The position numbers and the translations under genes are program-made. Below are positions 1 to 11,500 of a DNA stretch of 64,000 nt, one piece after another (within the stretch, counting starts at the first letter, position 1; every line of letters begins with the position of its first letter). Below the pieces are notes generated by a model that was not told where the DNA came from, searched no databases, and saw only the letters and a program-made list of their open reading frames with translations. Source of the DNA: Oxalobacteraceae bacterium (GTDB taxonomy: Bacteria; Pseudomonadota; Gammaproteobacteria; Burkholderiales; Burkholderiaceae_D); NCBI GenBank assembly GCA_947448025.1, contig CANFLV010000018.1:24014-88013 (forward strand), given 5' to 3'.

Positions 1-1170
1 CAACCGGCGGATGCCGGTGTACTCAAAGAATTGCTCGTCAATGAAGGCGATGCCGTTAAAAAAGGGCAGGTGCTTGCACGACTCGACATGACGGTCGCGA
101 ATGCGGACACCGCAGGCGTTGGCGCCGATCTCGCGATCCAGAAACTCCAGCAGCGGCGCGTCGAAGCAGAATTGACAGAGTCGCCGCTGCGGCAACTGCC
201 CGGCGACGATCCTTGGCGTTTCGCCGATGTGTTCAAGCGCTACGAAGCCAACCAGAAAGCCTTCCACGATAGCCTCGACCAGGAAAAATCCTTGCTCGTC
301 AAAGCCGAGCAGGAGATGCGCAGCGCCACTGAGATCGAGCGCAAGTACGAGCAAACCCTGCCGAATTACATCAAGGCCGCAAAGGCCTTTTCGGATCTCG
401 AAAAGGAAGGATTTATCTCCGGCCTGGCAGCAGATGAAAAACGCCGCGACGCGACCGAAAAGGAAAAAGACCTGGCCGCGCAAAAAGCCACCGTAGCCGC
501 ATTTGCCGCCACGGTGCTCGCTCAGCAACAGAAGCTGGCGCAGTTAAAAAGCCTGCACAAAAGCGATTTGCAGCGGGAGCTGTCCGACCTGCGCAATCGG
601 ATACAGCAACTACAGCCGGAGCTGGACAAGGCCATTTATCGCGCAGGATTGCTGGATCTGAAAGCGCCGCAGGACGGCATCATTGTCGACCTCGCGACAA
701 CCACGATCGGTGCGGTCTTCAAGCCAGGCGAAGTATTGCTCACGCTGGTGCCCAAGGATGAACACCTCACCGCCAATGTCAGCATCAAAAACGAAGATGT
801 CGGCTTCATCCGGCCACTGCAGACGGTGCGCATCAAGCTCGCGGCCTATCCCTTTCAGAAATATGGCATGTTGACAGGGAAAGTGGTGCAGCTTGGTGCA
901 GATACCAGTTCAACGAATCCCGGCAGTGCATCGGCGAATGCAACAGCTGGTACGAACGCGGCAGACCGGAATCCCGCCTCTGCGCTACCGGCTTACAAGG
1001 CAACGATCGCTGTCGACAGCCAATTCCTGTCCAGCCCGACGGGCGAACACCTGCAACTGAGTCCCGGCATGCAGGTGACAGCGGAAATCCAGCAGGGCAA
1101 ACGCACCGTCCTCGATTATTTATTGTCACCAGTCAAAAAGGCAGTCCAGGAAGCAGGGCGTGAGCGTTGA
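1..1170 (+). CDS. HlyD-family type I secretion membrane fusion protein (5' end outside window)
   Basis: This is the periplasmic adaptor of a type I secretion system, which links an inner-membrane ABC exporter to an outer-membrane TolC-type channel. The frame is open from base 1, so the gene starts upstream. The missing part should contain the N-terminal membrane helix. Visible are one half of a lipoyl-like domain (GDAVKKGQVLARLD), a long charged coiled coil over roughly residues 40-210, the second lipoyl half (LLDLKAPQDGIIVDL) and a beta-barrel segment. The last 90 residues contain a Ser/Asn/Ala-rich insertion (near 900-985) before the terminal strand. The partner exporter ATPase is not in the window and is presumably upstream. 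The location just before an HlyC and RTX gene indicates that it serves the giant protein, although the locus is split by a hairpin at 1461. Family assignment is secure; substrate is inferred from position. Confidence 0.9.
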   Translation, partial: QPADAGVLKELLVNEGDAVKKGQVLARLDMTVANADTAGVGADLAIQKLQQRRVEAELTESPLRQLPGDDPWRFADVFKRYEANQKAFHDSLDQEKSLLVKAEQEMRSATEIERKYEQTLPNYIKAAKAFSDLEKEGFISGLAADEKRRDATEKEKDLAAQKATVAAFAATVLAQQQKLAQLKSLHKSDLQRELSDLRNRIQQLQPELDKAIYRAGLLDLKAPQDGIIVDLATTTIGAVFKPGEVLLTLVPKDEHLTANVSIKNEDVGFIRPLQTVRIKLAAYPFQKYGMLTGKVVQLGADTSSTNPGSASANATAGTNAADRNPASALPAYKATIAVDSQFLSSPTGEHLQLSPGMQVTAEIQQGKRTVLDYLLSPVKKAVQEAGRER

Positions 1171-1448
1171 CGCTAGACGTATTTGCCAGTGTGTTGAGAT
1201 CGGTAAATGAGCAAATTGCTAATATACTGCCGGAAGACTTGACCGGGGCGCGCTCAGGCGTGGCTCTGAAAATCTGGCGTGCCGGCATGCAAACGAATGT
1301 CATCACGATTGCTGACTGGTATAGCAGCGACGCCTTCCAGATCGAGTCGTTCAGGATAGGTAGTTCCCTCATTACCGAGCGCGACCTGAACCTGCTCGTG
1401 AGCTCGACGCCCACATCCATGTCGCAGATGTCGAGGGCGACATTCTGA
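1167..1448 (+). CDS. Stand-alone RTX C-terminal module (likely remnant or detached secretion domain)
   Basis: This 93-residue frame begins with TTG overlapping the hlyD stop; a GTG a few codons later is also possible. From about residue 20 to the end it lines up almost without gaps with the last 75 residues of the giant RTX protein. Both have the order PE(D/E)LT.ARSG, then TIADWYS, FQIE.FR.G.SLIT and LLV.S.PT. This is the haemolysin-type calcium-binding-related / secretion-signal region. No glycine-rich repeats are present. No good ribosome binding site is visible, so expression may depend on coupling to hlyD. It could be the 3' end of a deleted RTX gene, or a separately made domain. The sequence similarity is directly visible; whether the protein is made is uncertain. 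Confidence 0.6.
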   Translation: MTLDVFASVLRSVNEQIANILPEDLTGARSGVALKIWRAGMQTNVITIADWYSSDAFQIESFRIGSSLITERDLNLLVSSTPTSMSQMSRATF

Positions 1449-1460
1449 AGCAGCACACAG

Positions 1461-1486
1461 CGATGCCCGCACTGCTGCGGGCATCG
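1461..1486 (+). terminator. Perfect 11-bp hairpin after the hlyD unit
   Basis: CGATGCCCGCA and its exact reverse complement are separated by a 4-base loop, 12 bases after the stop of the 93-residue frame. The following DNA is T-rich but has no immediate unbroken T run, so this is a probable but imperfect intrinsic terminator. It would separate hlyD from the hlyC-RTX unit. Confidence 0.55.
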
Positions 1487-1630
1487 ACTGGAAGATTGTA
1501 TTTTGACATCTTTTTTGACCAGAAAATAGCCCAGCTGATACGGGCAAAAGTGTTGTAAGGGCTTACTTCGCAGCGTTTTTCAGGGCCTTTTTTATACCCG
1601 TTGCGTTCCTGCTAATTTCGACAGTGTTTT

Positions 1631-1648
1631 TTTGTAAATTAATACAAA
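1631..1648. promoter_or_regulatory. AT-rich dyad upstream of the hlyC-RTX unit
   Basis: TTTGTA and TACAAA form a perfect 6-bp inverted repeat with a 6-base A/T spacer. It lies in the most AT-rich part of the 290-base gap (1449-1738) before the 91-residue gene. The position, about 90 bases before the first start codon, suits an operator or a promoter-overlapping site. No regulator is identified. The rest of the gap contains the hairpin at 1461 and no other clear feature. Confidence 0.35.
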
Positions 1649-1738
1649 TACAATTGATATTTAAATAATTTCCTTCTAGAGTAGAGCGTCAGGATTGCAA
1701 TTTATGCAAGGCTGCAGCTGCCGCCACCAGGAGGGAAA

Positions 1739-2014
1739 ATGGATACCCGAACCGTAGAAAAATCGCGTTTATCCGAGTCCTGGAGTCGGTCTACCGACCA
1801 CGTCCAATATGTCCAGCGTCACGCTGTCTGTGCAATGCAGTCAGTCGGGCATCCATTCCGTGATGCCAATTTCAACTACTTCAAGACCTCGCTGGATTAC
1901 TCCATTTCTTCCCCTTCAGCGAGCAGTGGCTTGCCCGCCACTTCTGTGTTCAGTCTTTATCCGATGCAATTAGCCATTCAAGGTGAACAAGATGACCAAG
2001 CCATCACCAAATGA
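1739..2014 (+). CDS. Small unknown protein upstream of the acyltransferase
   Basis: This encodes 91 residues of no recognised family. The start is well supported: AGGAGG lies seven bases before the ATG, the best ribosome binding site in this locus. The stop overlaps the likely ATG of the acyltransferase gene by 23 bases, so translation of the two is probably coupled. The sequence is Ser-rich and has no signal peptide, membrane segment or cysteine motif. It may be a leader peptide whose job is to deliver ribosomes to the next gene, or a small accessory protein of the RTX locus. No function can be assigned. Confidence 0.55.
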   Translation: MDTRTVEKSRLSESWSRSTDHVQYVQRHAVCAMQSVGHPFRDANFNYFKTSLDYSISSPSASSGLPATSVFSLYPMQLAIQGEQDDQAITK

Positions 2015-2570
2015 AAACGCAGAGCGTCTCGCCTTGCTGGGGAAAGTTACCTGGCTATGGATGAATTCACCGCTCCATGCAGACTGGACGATCCATCTAG
2101 CAACGCGCTTTCTGCTGCCCACGATCGAATGTGCACAGCTGCATGTCCTGGAGCGGGAAGGCTTGCCGGTCGCGTATTGCAGTTGGGCCTGGCTCAGTGC
2201 CGAGGCAGAGCTGGCTTATATCGCCGACCCGTCCAAGGTGCTTGCGCACGACTGGCACAGCGGCGAGCGACTGTGGTTCATCGACTGGGTAGCACCCTTT
2301 GGCGCGTCCGACTCATGGCAATTACGGCGCGCCATGATGCAGCGATTTCCCAATGAGGTGGCGCGCGCCATCCGCGTAAAACGCGACCGTAACAAGGCGC
2401 GCGTGATGGAGTTCAAGGGGCCGCAGCTGAGTTCCAGCGTGGCGCAGGAACGCTTGAAAACTTATTACGAGCACTTTTTGTGTCTGGCGCAGCAGCAAAC
2501 GCTTGCACGCAAAGGTGTCTCGCTTTTAACCAACAAGATCGTGCAAAACGAGGAGAGCAATCATGGCTGA
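1992..2570 (+). CDS. hlyC: RTX toxin-activating lysine acyltransferase (HlyC family)
   Basis: HlyC proteins move a fatty acyl group from acyl carrier protein to internal lysines of a pro-toxin in the cytoplasm before export. The 192-residue product follows E. coli HlyC closely: LGKVTWLWMNSPLH matches the segment with the catalytic His (here H29), then PVAYCSWA, SGERLWFIDWVAPFG with the catalytic Asp (D98), and FPNEVARAIRV. Length is about 20 residues more than HlyC because of the C-terminus. The ATG at 1992 is preferred, with AAGGTG upstream; a GTG at 1983 is in frame. The stop overlaps the ATG of the giant RTX gene by 8 bases (ATGGCTGA), so the substrate is very probably that protein. Confidence 0.93.
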   Translation: MTKPSPNENAERLALLGKVTWLWMNSPLHADWTIHLATRFLLPTIECAQLHVLEREGLPVAYCSWAWLSAEAELAYIADPSKVLAHDWHSGERLWFIDWVAPFGASDSWQLRRAMMQRFPNEVARAIRVKRDRNKARVMEFKGPQLSSSVAQERLKTYYEHFLCLAQQQTLARKGVSLLTNKIVQNEESNHG

Positions 2571-5500
2571 TGTCATTCCACGCAAGGACGGGTTTGCCGA
2601 CGCATTAAAAAGCTATTCCAAGGATCAAACAGATCTCTATTCGGCATTGCTAGGCTATAAAGCACCGGGCGGGATCGTTAATCCCTATACGCTCTATAAC
2701 AATCAGGATCGGTTTTTGAATTTGTCCATGCGGTATCGGGGCATTGAGGTTGTTCCAATCGGCGGCGGAGATGGACAGAACTGGTGGCAACGAAATCTCG
2801 ATCCACCACTTTTACAAAATCCCTTGAAGGAGGCCTACGGCGCTCATACCGACGTACTCGCGCAATACCTGTGGGCCAGTACAGGCATCCTCGGGATTGC
2901 TTACAGCGCCTTTACGCAACCGGCGATCATAGGAAAGGCAAAGAGCAAAAGTGATTATGAAAGCAAGCGGGAATTTTCCGACATCGACTGGGGCATTACG
3001 GTAACGCGATCAACGTTGAACGCGGCATTGGAAACTGGGCTGATTTACAAGAATTACCTGCGTTACCGGCCAATAACTGAAAATGAAATTCAAGCTCAAC
3101 TTGCAATTCCAGCTGGGAATCAAGCTGGGAATCAAGTCGGCAACCAAGTTGGGGGAAATCAGAACGATGACATTGAAATGGATGATTTTCGTAATTCTGG
3201 TAACGCCCCAATCAGCAGTCCATCACAGAATCCCGGCGGCGCTCAAATTGGCAGTCCATCACAAACTACCAGCGCACAGCAAATTAACAGTCCTTCAATT
3301 ACCATTCCTCGCTTTGATGATGATGGTGAGATAGTTTCAGGGACTATTAACTTTCATCCTGCCTCGCAAAATAATGCGAACGCTCTTGCTGAACAGGCAG
3401 CACAACAGGCAGCACAACAGGCAGCACAACAGGCAGCACAAGAGGCAGCACAAGAGGCAGCACAAGAGGCAGCACAAGAGGCAGCACAACAGGCCGCGCA
3501 ACTGGCAGCACAAGAGGCAGCGAAACAAGCCGCGCGAGAAGCTGCGTTAGTTCAAAAAAAGCAAGATAGAGCCCTTGCGAGCGGCTGGGCTAGCGCCGGA
3601 TTCACTGTCAATGCCATGTTGGGCGTTGGCATGGCGAGCGCCAGATTAGCGAAACTTTACGATGACCCCCATTCCACCTGGGATGATCGGGCAATCGGCT
3701 GGACTGGGCTGACTGCGATCACATTCAATATGTTCGCCAATATGGCGAAGTCGAAAAGCGGTTTTCTCGCATCACGAGACTTACAAAGCACTTCCAGCAA
3801 TAGCTATGCCCAATTGGGCAGCATGTTAGGCATCATCAACGGCGCAATGAACATCGCCTCCGCGTCCATCGCCGCCAATCAAGCGCCGGAGGGCAGTGAT
3901 TTGCGTGACGTGCTGATTTCCGCCGCCGTACTTCAGGGTGTTTTCGGCCTTACGCAACTGGGTGCAAACGCCTTATTGGCAGCAAGGATCGCCCGCGGCG
4001 TTACTACCAATGCCGAATTGATGGCACCCTTGGGCCTCGCCGCTGCCGCCGGTTTTCTTGGCTCGATCAATGCGTCAGAGATCTATGCCATGGTCATGCA
4101 GTCGTCTTACGCCAATAAGCTCGACGAACTCGGCGCGGAAATGAAGAAATATGGTTATAGCGGCGACTACAAGCTAGCCGATATCTATCGCGACAAACTC
4201 GGGGCGGACGCCGGGATTTTTGCCGCCACGACGCTCATAGCCCTGACCACGATTAGCTGGCAAACCATTACACTGGCAACGCCAGGTGCCCCTCTGGCAG
4301 CAGTGGGCGGCATGGTACTGACGACATTGACCTCGTTTTTTAAAGGCATCGAGCAATCCTTTCTGGATGCCTACATCACCAAATACCGGCATCAGATTGA
4401 AGTCGCAGGTGGTGCAGATGTCTTTTTTTCAGCAGACATGCGGGCCAATTACAACAGGATGATCGCGGACCCAGGTCTTCAAGCACAAATCGCGCAGATC
4501 CAGACGGACTATGGTGTCGGCAGTGTTGTCGGCGTGACATCTATCAAATTATCCCCAACCGCGCGTGAGTTAGCCGCGATCACCCGCTACGGTGCGGAGA
4601 TCAGTACCAGGGCCTTTTACAGCGACCGCTTTGTCGCGGGGATATTGGTGGCAGACAAGTCCATTTCCCTGGACCCGGACAAGGGCATTATCGACCTGAC
4701 GAACACCGCGCCGACCATTACGAATCCTTCCAACAGTCAAATTCTTAAATTTCTGACGCCATTGATGATGCCGGGTGATGAAATCCGTGCGCGTGTTTCA
4801 AACGGCAAGGCTTCGCATTACACTTCGCTGACGATGGGTGTGCCAGACACTGGCTGGACGATCAGCGATGGCGCCATGAACACGATCTTTGATGTGCGCA
4901 ATGTCGTAACAGGCATGTACGGCGCCGACAGCAATGGCAACTTTGATGTCTTGAAGTTTTCTGCGTCGCTCAATATTAATGGCGGTGCAGGCGACGACAT
5001 CGTCTTTGCCGGTGCTTCCAACACCAATTTCGACGGCGGCACGGGTAGCGATTCGATGTCCTATCAGGGTTTGTCTGCGCTCTCGAGCATCAAGGTCACC
5101 TCTACCGACGCTGCAAAGACAGACTCTGATTTTGACGTCCACAAAACGCTCATCAATTCCGCCGTCTACAAGGAAGTCGTCGGCAGGCAGACCTACAGCT
5201 ACGGCAAAAAGAGCGAGACGATTGAATACCGCGATGTCATTCTCGATACCATCGGTACACAAACCGCAGTCGACAAGCTGATCGACGTCGAGATCATTTC
5301 CGGAAGCGACGGCAATGACACTTTTTCAGGCAATGCCGGCGCGAATATTTTTTACGGCGAAGCGGGCGCCGATACGCTCAATGGCATGGCCGGTGACGAT
5401 TTGCTCACTGGCGGTACGGGCAACGATACGCTCAACGGTGGTGAGGGTAATGACGCCGCGCTCTATAATGACAAGCCTGACACCGAGGCCGGCATTTATG

Positions 5501-8500
5501 CGGTACTGGAAGACGCACAGCAGCCAGCGAATCCGCAAGCCATCAATGGCGTCGCTCTGATTTATGGTCATGTGCAGGAAAAATGGACGCCAGCTCTTGG
5601 TCTGAGTGGTACTTATACCGATCAGTCAACAGACCAATTGATCAGCATGGAAAACCTGCTGGGAACGAATTTTGATGACGCCCTATACGGCAGTCGCGAT
5701 GCCAACGTTTTGACCGGTGGCGCCGGTAACGACGCTATTTATGGGTATGCCGGCGCGGACAATCTGATCGGCGGCGCTGACAATGACTCCCTCGATGGTG
5801 GCGCCGGCGAAGACACGCTCGAAGGCGGCGATGGCGCCGATCAGTTAATCGGCGCCGATGGCAATGACTACTTCCTTCAAAATAATGGCGGCACGGCCAA
5901 TAACGCCGACACGATAAACGGTGGCAGCGGCAGCGACCTCGTTGACTATTACCCGAATGGGAATGGCAATGATCCGGTCCATTCGATTGATGCCGATCTC
6001 GCGACCGGACGGATACAAAAAGATCTGGATACAGCGACGAATAAATTCGCCAGCGTCGATACGGTCAGCAATATTGAAAATGTCTGTGGCACCCTGTATG
6101 ACGACCGCATCAGCGGCGACGCGAATGACAATCTGTTTCTGGGCATGGAGGGGAACGATTCCCTGCAGGGCCTGAACGGCGACGATTACCTTGATGGAGG
6201 GGCGGGTAAGGATACGCTGGCCGGTGGCGCGGGTAATGATCGACTGGCTGGCGCCTCCGGCAATGATGCACTGATGGGCGGCAGCGGCGACGACACGCTG
6301 CTCGGTGGCGAAGGAGTCGACACTTTGTGGGGTGGCGAGGGCATCGACGCCGCGAATTTTTCAGACGCATCGGGACTTGCCAGCAATGGCGTCTGGGCCA
6401 CGCTGGGCATTCCCGCCACGCAGCCGAATTCGGTGGACATTCCCGGCACGGCCGTGTTTGGCCACTGGAACGCCAATGGCGATTTCATCCCTGCGGCGGG
6501 CATGCATGCCGACCTTTATCAAATTGAAAACCTGGCAGGAACTGACTTTACCGACCGGCTGGTCGGCAATGCCGAGGGCAATCTTCTGGACGGCGGTAAA
6601 GGCGATGACCGCATCGAAGGCAAGGACGGTAATGATGTCCTGATTGGCGGCGAAGGCGCGGACGCTATCGATGGCGGTAATGGCGACGATGTGTTTTTTC
6701 AGCACCTCGATGCGGTCGACGATACGCTCGACGGTGGCGCCGGCGAGGATAACGTCGATTACAGCGGCATGATCTTCACTAACGGCGTTCGCGTCGGCGT
6801 GCCGGACAATCTCGGTGTTGCTGCCGATCTGGTGGACGGGCGTATCGACAAATTTTCCAGGACGACGGTCACCGGCTTGAGCGGCGTTGACCTGGTCAGC
6901 AATATTGAAGACCTCACTGGTTCCGTGCTCAACGACACCCTTCTGGGAGACGCCAATAGCAATGCCTTGTTTGGCAATTCCGGCGACGACTCGATTGATG
7001 GGCGCGACGGCGCCGATCTGATTGATGGCGGTGGCGGTATCGATATCCTCATTGGCGGCGCGGGCAAGGACACGCTTTCCGGCGGCGAAGGTAGTGACTC
7101 CCTGAGCGGTAGTGCCGGCGACGATTTAATCCTGCAGGATCGCGAGCTCAAGAATGACACGCTGGATGGCGGCGATGGCGTGGATACCGTGTCGTATATC
7201 AGCGCGACATTCACCGCAGCTGAAATCGCCTCCATGCAGGGTCTGGGCATCGATGCGCATCTGGAAAACGGTCGCATCGATAAATTCCATTTGCTGGATC
7301 CGATTGAACCCACGCCTTATGATCTGGTGCGACAGATCGACAATGTCGTCGGCACCGGATTGAACGACAGGATTCATGGCGATGACCATGACAATCAGCT
7401 GGAAGGGTCAGATGGCAACGATACCCTCATCGGTGGCGCCGGCAGCGATACCCTCGCAGGCGGCAGTGGCATCGATAGTCTCGCCGGCAATGAGGGCGAC
7501 GATATCATCGTTCAGGACAGTGGCCCGGGCAACGATACGATAGACGGTAGCGATGGACTCGACACGCTGGATTACAGCTCAATTGTTTATGCTGACCCGT
7601 CACGCTCGCTCGGTATTTCGGCAGATCTCGCTCTGGGTTATATCTGGAAATCACCAGGCAACTTAACACTCGACATTGACACGGTCGCCAATGTCGAAGT
7701 CGTCTTGGGCACCTACTTGAGTGACAGCCTGCTCGGCGATCAATTCAGTAATCACCTTGCGGGCTACGAAGGCGAAGATACGCTGGACGGTCGCGCCGGC
7801 GATGATTTTCTGGAGGGCGGTACTGGCAATGACAGCCTCATCGGCGGTGCGGGCAACGATACCTTGAGCGGCGGTGCGGGCAGAGATAACGTGAATGCAG
7901 GCGACGGTGACGACACGATCAGCCAGCATCTCTTGCGTGAACATGATGTCATTGACGGCGGCGCCGGGGTCGATAGCGTTTATTACAACATTACAAAATT
8001 CGATACGGACACCCGCCCCGACATGGGGGCAACTGGTATCAACGCGAACCTTGCGACTGGACGTATCGATAAATTCGAAGCCGGCTCGGCTGACGGCTAC
8101 GACACTGTCACCAACATCGACAATGTCACGGGCACAGCCTTCAACGACACGATGATTGGCGATAGCGCAAGTAACTATCTCGAAGGCGACTCGGGCAACG
8201 ACTCGCTCGCGGGTGGTGACGGCGATGACATCCTCGCTGGAAGCGCAGGCAATGATGTTCTGGACGGTGGCAACGGCGACGACTTTTTTAGCGGCGGCCC
8301 AGGCAATGACACCATGACAGGCGGCGCGGGCTCTGACTATTACGAGATGCTTGATAACAGCGGCGCCGACGTCATCACTGACTTTTCGACCACGCCTGAC
8401 GCAGGCGATGTACTTGAATTCAAGGATGGCGTCGTCTCTGGCGCGCTCTGGTTCACACGGAATGCCAACGATCTGCAGATCGCCGTTCTGGGAACAGCCA

Positions 8501-11500
8501 ACAGCGTCAAAGTGAGGGACTGGTTCCTCGGTAACGATCATCAACTAGAGTTGATTCGCGCGGCCGATGGAAAACAGCTGACAAATGTGCAGGTAGCGAC
8601 TCTGTTGACGGTGATGTCGCCGTACGCCATACCTGCCAGCAGTACCGATGTACCAGCCGCCGTCAATGCCGCCATCAATGCCAATTGGGCACCGCAGAGT
8701 TTCGCCGCCAGCAGTCCCGATACGCTTGAAACGACGACGCCGGCGGGCAATCTGATGGTTCCCCAGCGGGCACTGCAAGAAAATACGCCGCTGAGCTGGG
8801 CGATGTCCGGCAACAGCGACGATAATTATTTTACTGCTCAGTCCGGCAATGACACCCTCGATGGCGCCGAAGGCAATGACACTCTCTTCGGGGGCGCCGG
8901 GAATGATGCGCTGCTGGGCAGCGCCGGCGATGACAATTTGTCAGGCGAAGCCGGCAATGACACGATCAGTGGCGGTGCCGGCAATGATGTGCTTGTGGGC
9001 GGCACCGGTGCTGATTGGATCGATGGCGGCGCGGGCGACGACGCAATTTTGCAGGGGATGGAAAGACGCGTCGACACAATCAATGGCGGTGATGGCAGTG
9101 ATCTGGTGAGCTATTCAAGTGCATATGAAGCCGCGTCATCGCGCGCCGGATTAGACAGTGACGGTATCCATGCCGATCTCGCCGCAGGCCGGATCGATAA
9201 ATTCAAACCCGGCTCGAACGATGGCTTTGACCTTGTCAGCAATGTCGAGGATGTCGTCGGTTCCAGCCTCAATGACACCATCAGTGGCGACGCTGCCAAT
9301 AACTTTCTCACTGGCGGCGCCGGTAATGATGCGCTCGATGGACGCGACGGCGACGACTCGTTGTACGGCGGCACGGGCAACGATACGCTCACTGGCGGGC
9401 AGGGCAATGACATCCTTGACGGGCAGTCCGGCGACGATCTGATCCGGCAAACGCTTGCCAGGACCAATTCCACGATCACCGGCGGCGGCGGCTTTGATGT
9501 GCTGGACTACAGTGTGACACCCTCATCGACCGGTTCGCGCGACGGCATGGGCGCTCTCGGCATCAACGGCAATCTGACCACTGGGCGCTTTGATAAATTT
9601 GAAGCTGGGGCAGCTTTGGGCTATGACACGGTCACGAATATTGACATGGTCATCGGCAGCGTCTTTGATGACGCCATCATCGGTGACTGGTTTGACAATA
9701 CGCTCGCAGGTGGCGCCGGTAAAGATACCCTGCGTGGCGCCGCGGGTTCGGATGTGCTCGCTGGCGGATCGGGTAATGATGTGCTTGATGGCGGTGACGA
9801 TGCTGACCTGATCGTAGGTGGAGAAGGTGATGACCTGATATTGCAGAATATCAGCCGCGTCAGGGACACGATCAATGGCGGCGCCGGCATCGATAGCGTC
9901 GATTACAACCAGACCAAATTCAGCGATGGCCTTGCCAGCGTTGCGTCCGATAAAGCTGATGCTGACGCCAATGCCAGCAAACGCGGCTGGCTAGGCAATC
10001 ATGGCATCACGGCCGACCTCGCGCATGGCCGGATCGATAAATTTGAAGCCGGTAGCAGTGACGGCTATGACACGGTCAGCGGCATTGAGAATATCACCGG
10101 CAGCAATCTCGATGATGCCATTAGCGGCGACGATCAGGCCAATGTTCTGGATGGCGCAGCTGGCAACGATTTGCTGGCGGGGGGAGCAGGCAATGACACT
10201 TTGTTCGGTAACGCTGGCGATGACCACAGCATTGCCGATACCGGTGCCGGGAACGACAGCATCGATGGCGGTGCCGGGATGGATAGCGTCGATTATTCGC
10301 AGGCGCTTGCTGGGACCGGTAGCACCGTTGTTGATCGTGTGGCAGGGTCGGTGTTGAAATATCAGAATGGCGTGCTCGTCGGCACTGACATCTTGAGCAA
10401 AATTGAAGTCGTCATCGGCACCAAGGGCAACGATACGATGACCGGTAATCCTGAGGGCGACATCCTAAGCGGTGACGCCGGCAATGACATCCTGGCTGGC
10501 AATGGCGGTGATGACACCTTGACCGGCGGTATCGGCAGCGACAGCGTCACGAGCGGTACGGGCAATGACCTGCTGATTCAGGATATGGGTCAAGGCAGCG
10601 ATACGCTCGATGGCGGCTCAGGCACGGACACGCTGGATTACAGCAGGTTGGTCACGCCCGGCAGCAGCATTACTGCCAATCTCGCTGCCGGCACGGTCAT
10701 TAGCACTCTGAATGGTATCGCGGCCGGGAAGGACACCCTGCGCAATATTGAAAGTCTGATCGCAACGTCTTACGACGACAGTCTGACTGGCAGTGGAAAT
10801 GCAGATCTCCTGGATGGCAATGCCGGCAACGACACACTGACCGGCGGCGCGGGCAATGACGCGATTTTCGGCAGCGGCGGTAATGACCTCATCGTCCAGG
10901 ATATCCTGAGCGGCAATGACAAGATCGATGGAGGACAGGGCCGGGATACAGTCGACTACAGTGCGGCGCAGGGAACCGGCGCCAGTGTCTCGGTTGACCT
11001 CAAGTTGGGCACAAGCAATAAATACATCAACGGCGCGGTCGCAGGCACGGACGCGCTGGTAGACATTGAAGCTGTGACCGGCAGTCGTAACGACGATACG
11101 ATCGCCGGCAGCGTGCATGATGACATTCTCAATGGCGACCTCGGCAATGACAGCCTGAATGGTGACGCTGGCAACGATACGCTTATTGGCGGTGCAGGAA
11201 ATGATGTCATGTCGGGCGGCGAGGGCGATGACCTGATCATCCAGATTGCCACTGACCGAGAAGACACGAAGTATGCCAACACGCTGGACGGCGGCGCGGG
11301 TCTGGATACCTTGGACTACAGCCAGGTCAAGACTTTCTTGCGACTTAATGTCGACCTCGCAGCAGGAACCGTCACAAAATTCACCCTCGATTACTGGAAA
11401 AAATTTCAATTCTGGTCGGTGGATACCCTGACTAATATTGAAAACATCATCGGTACGAAAAATGCCGACAGCATGAGCGGCAGTAACAACGCGGATCGCC

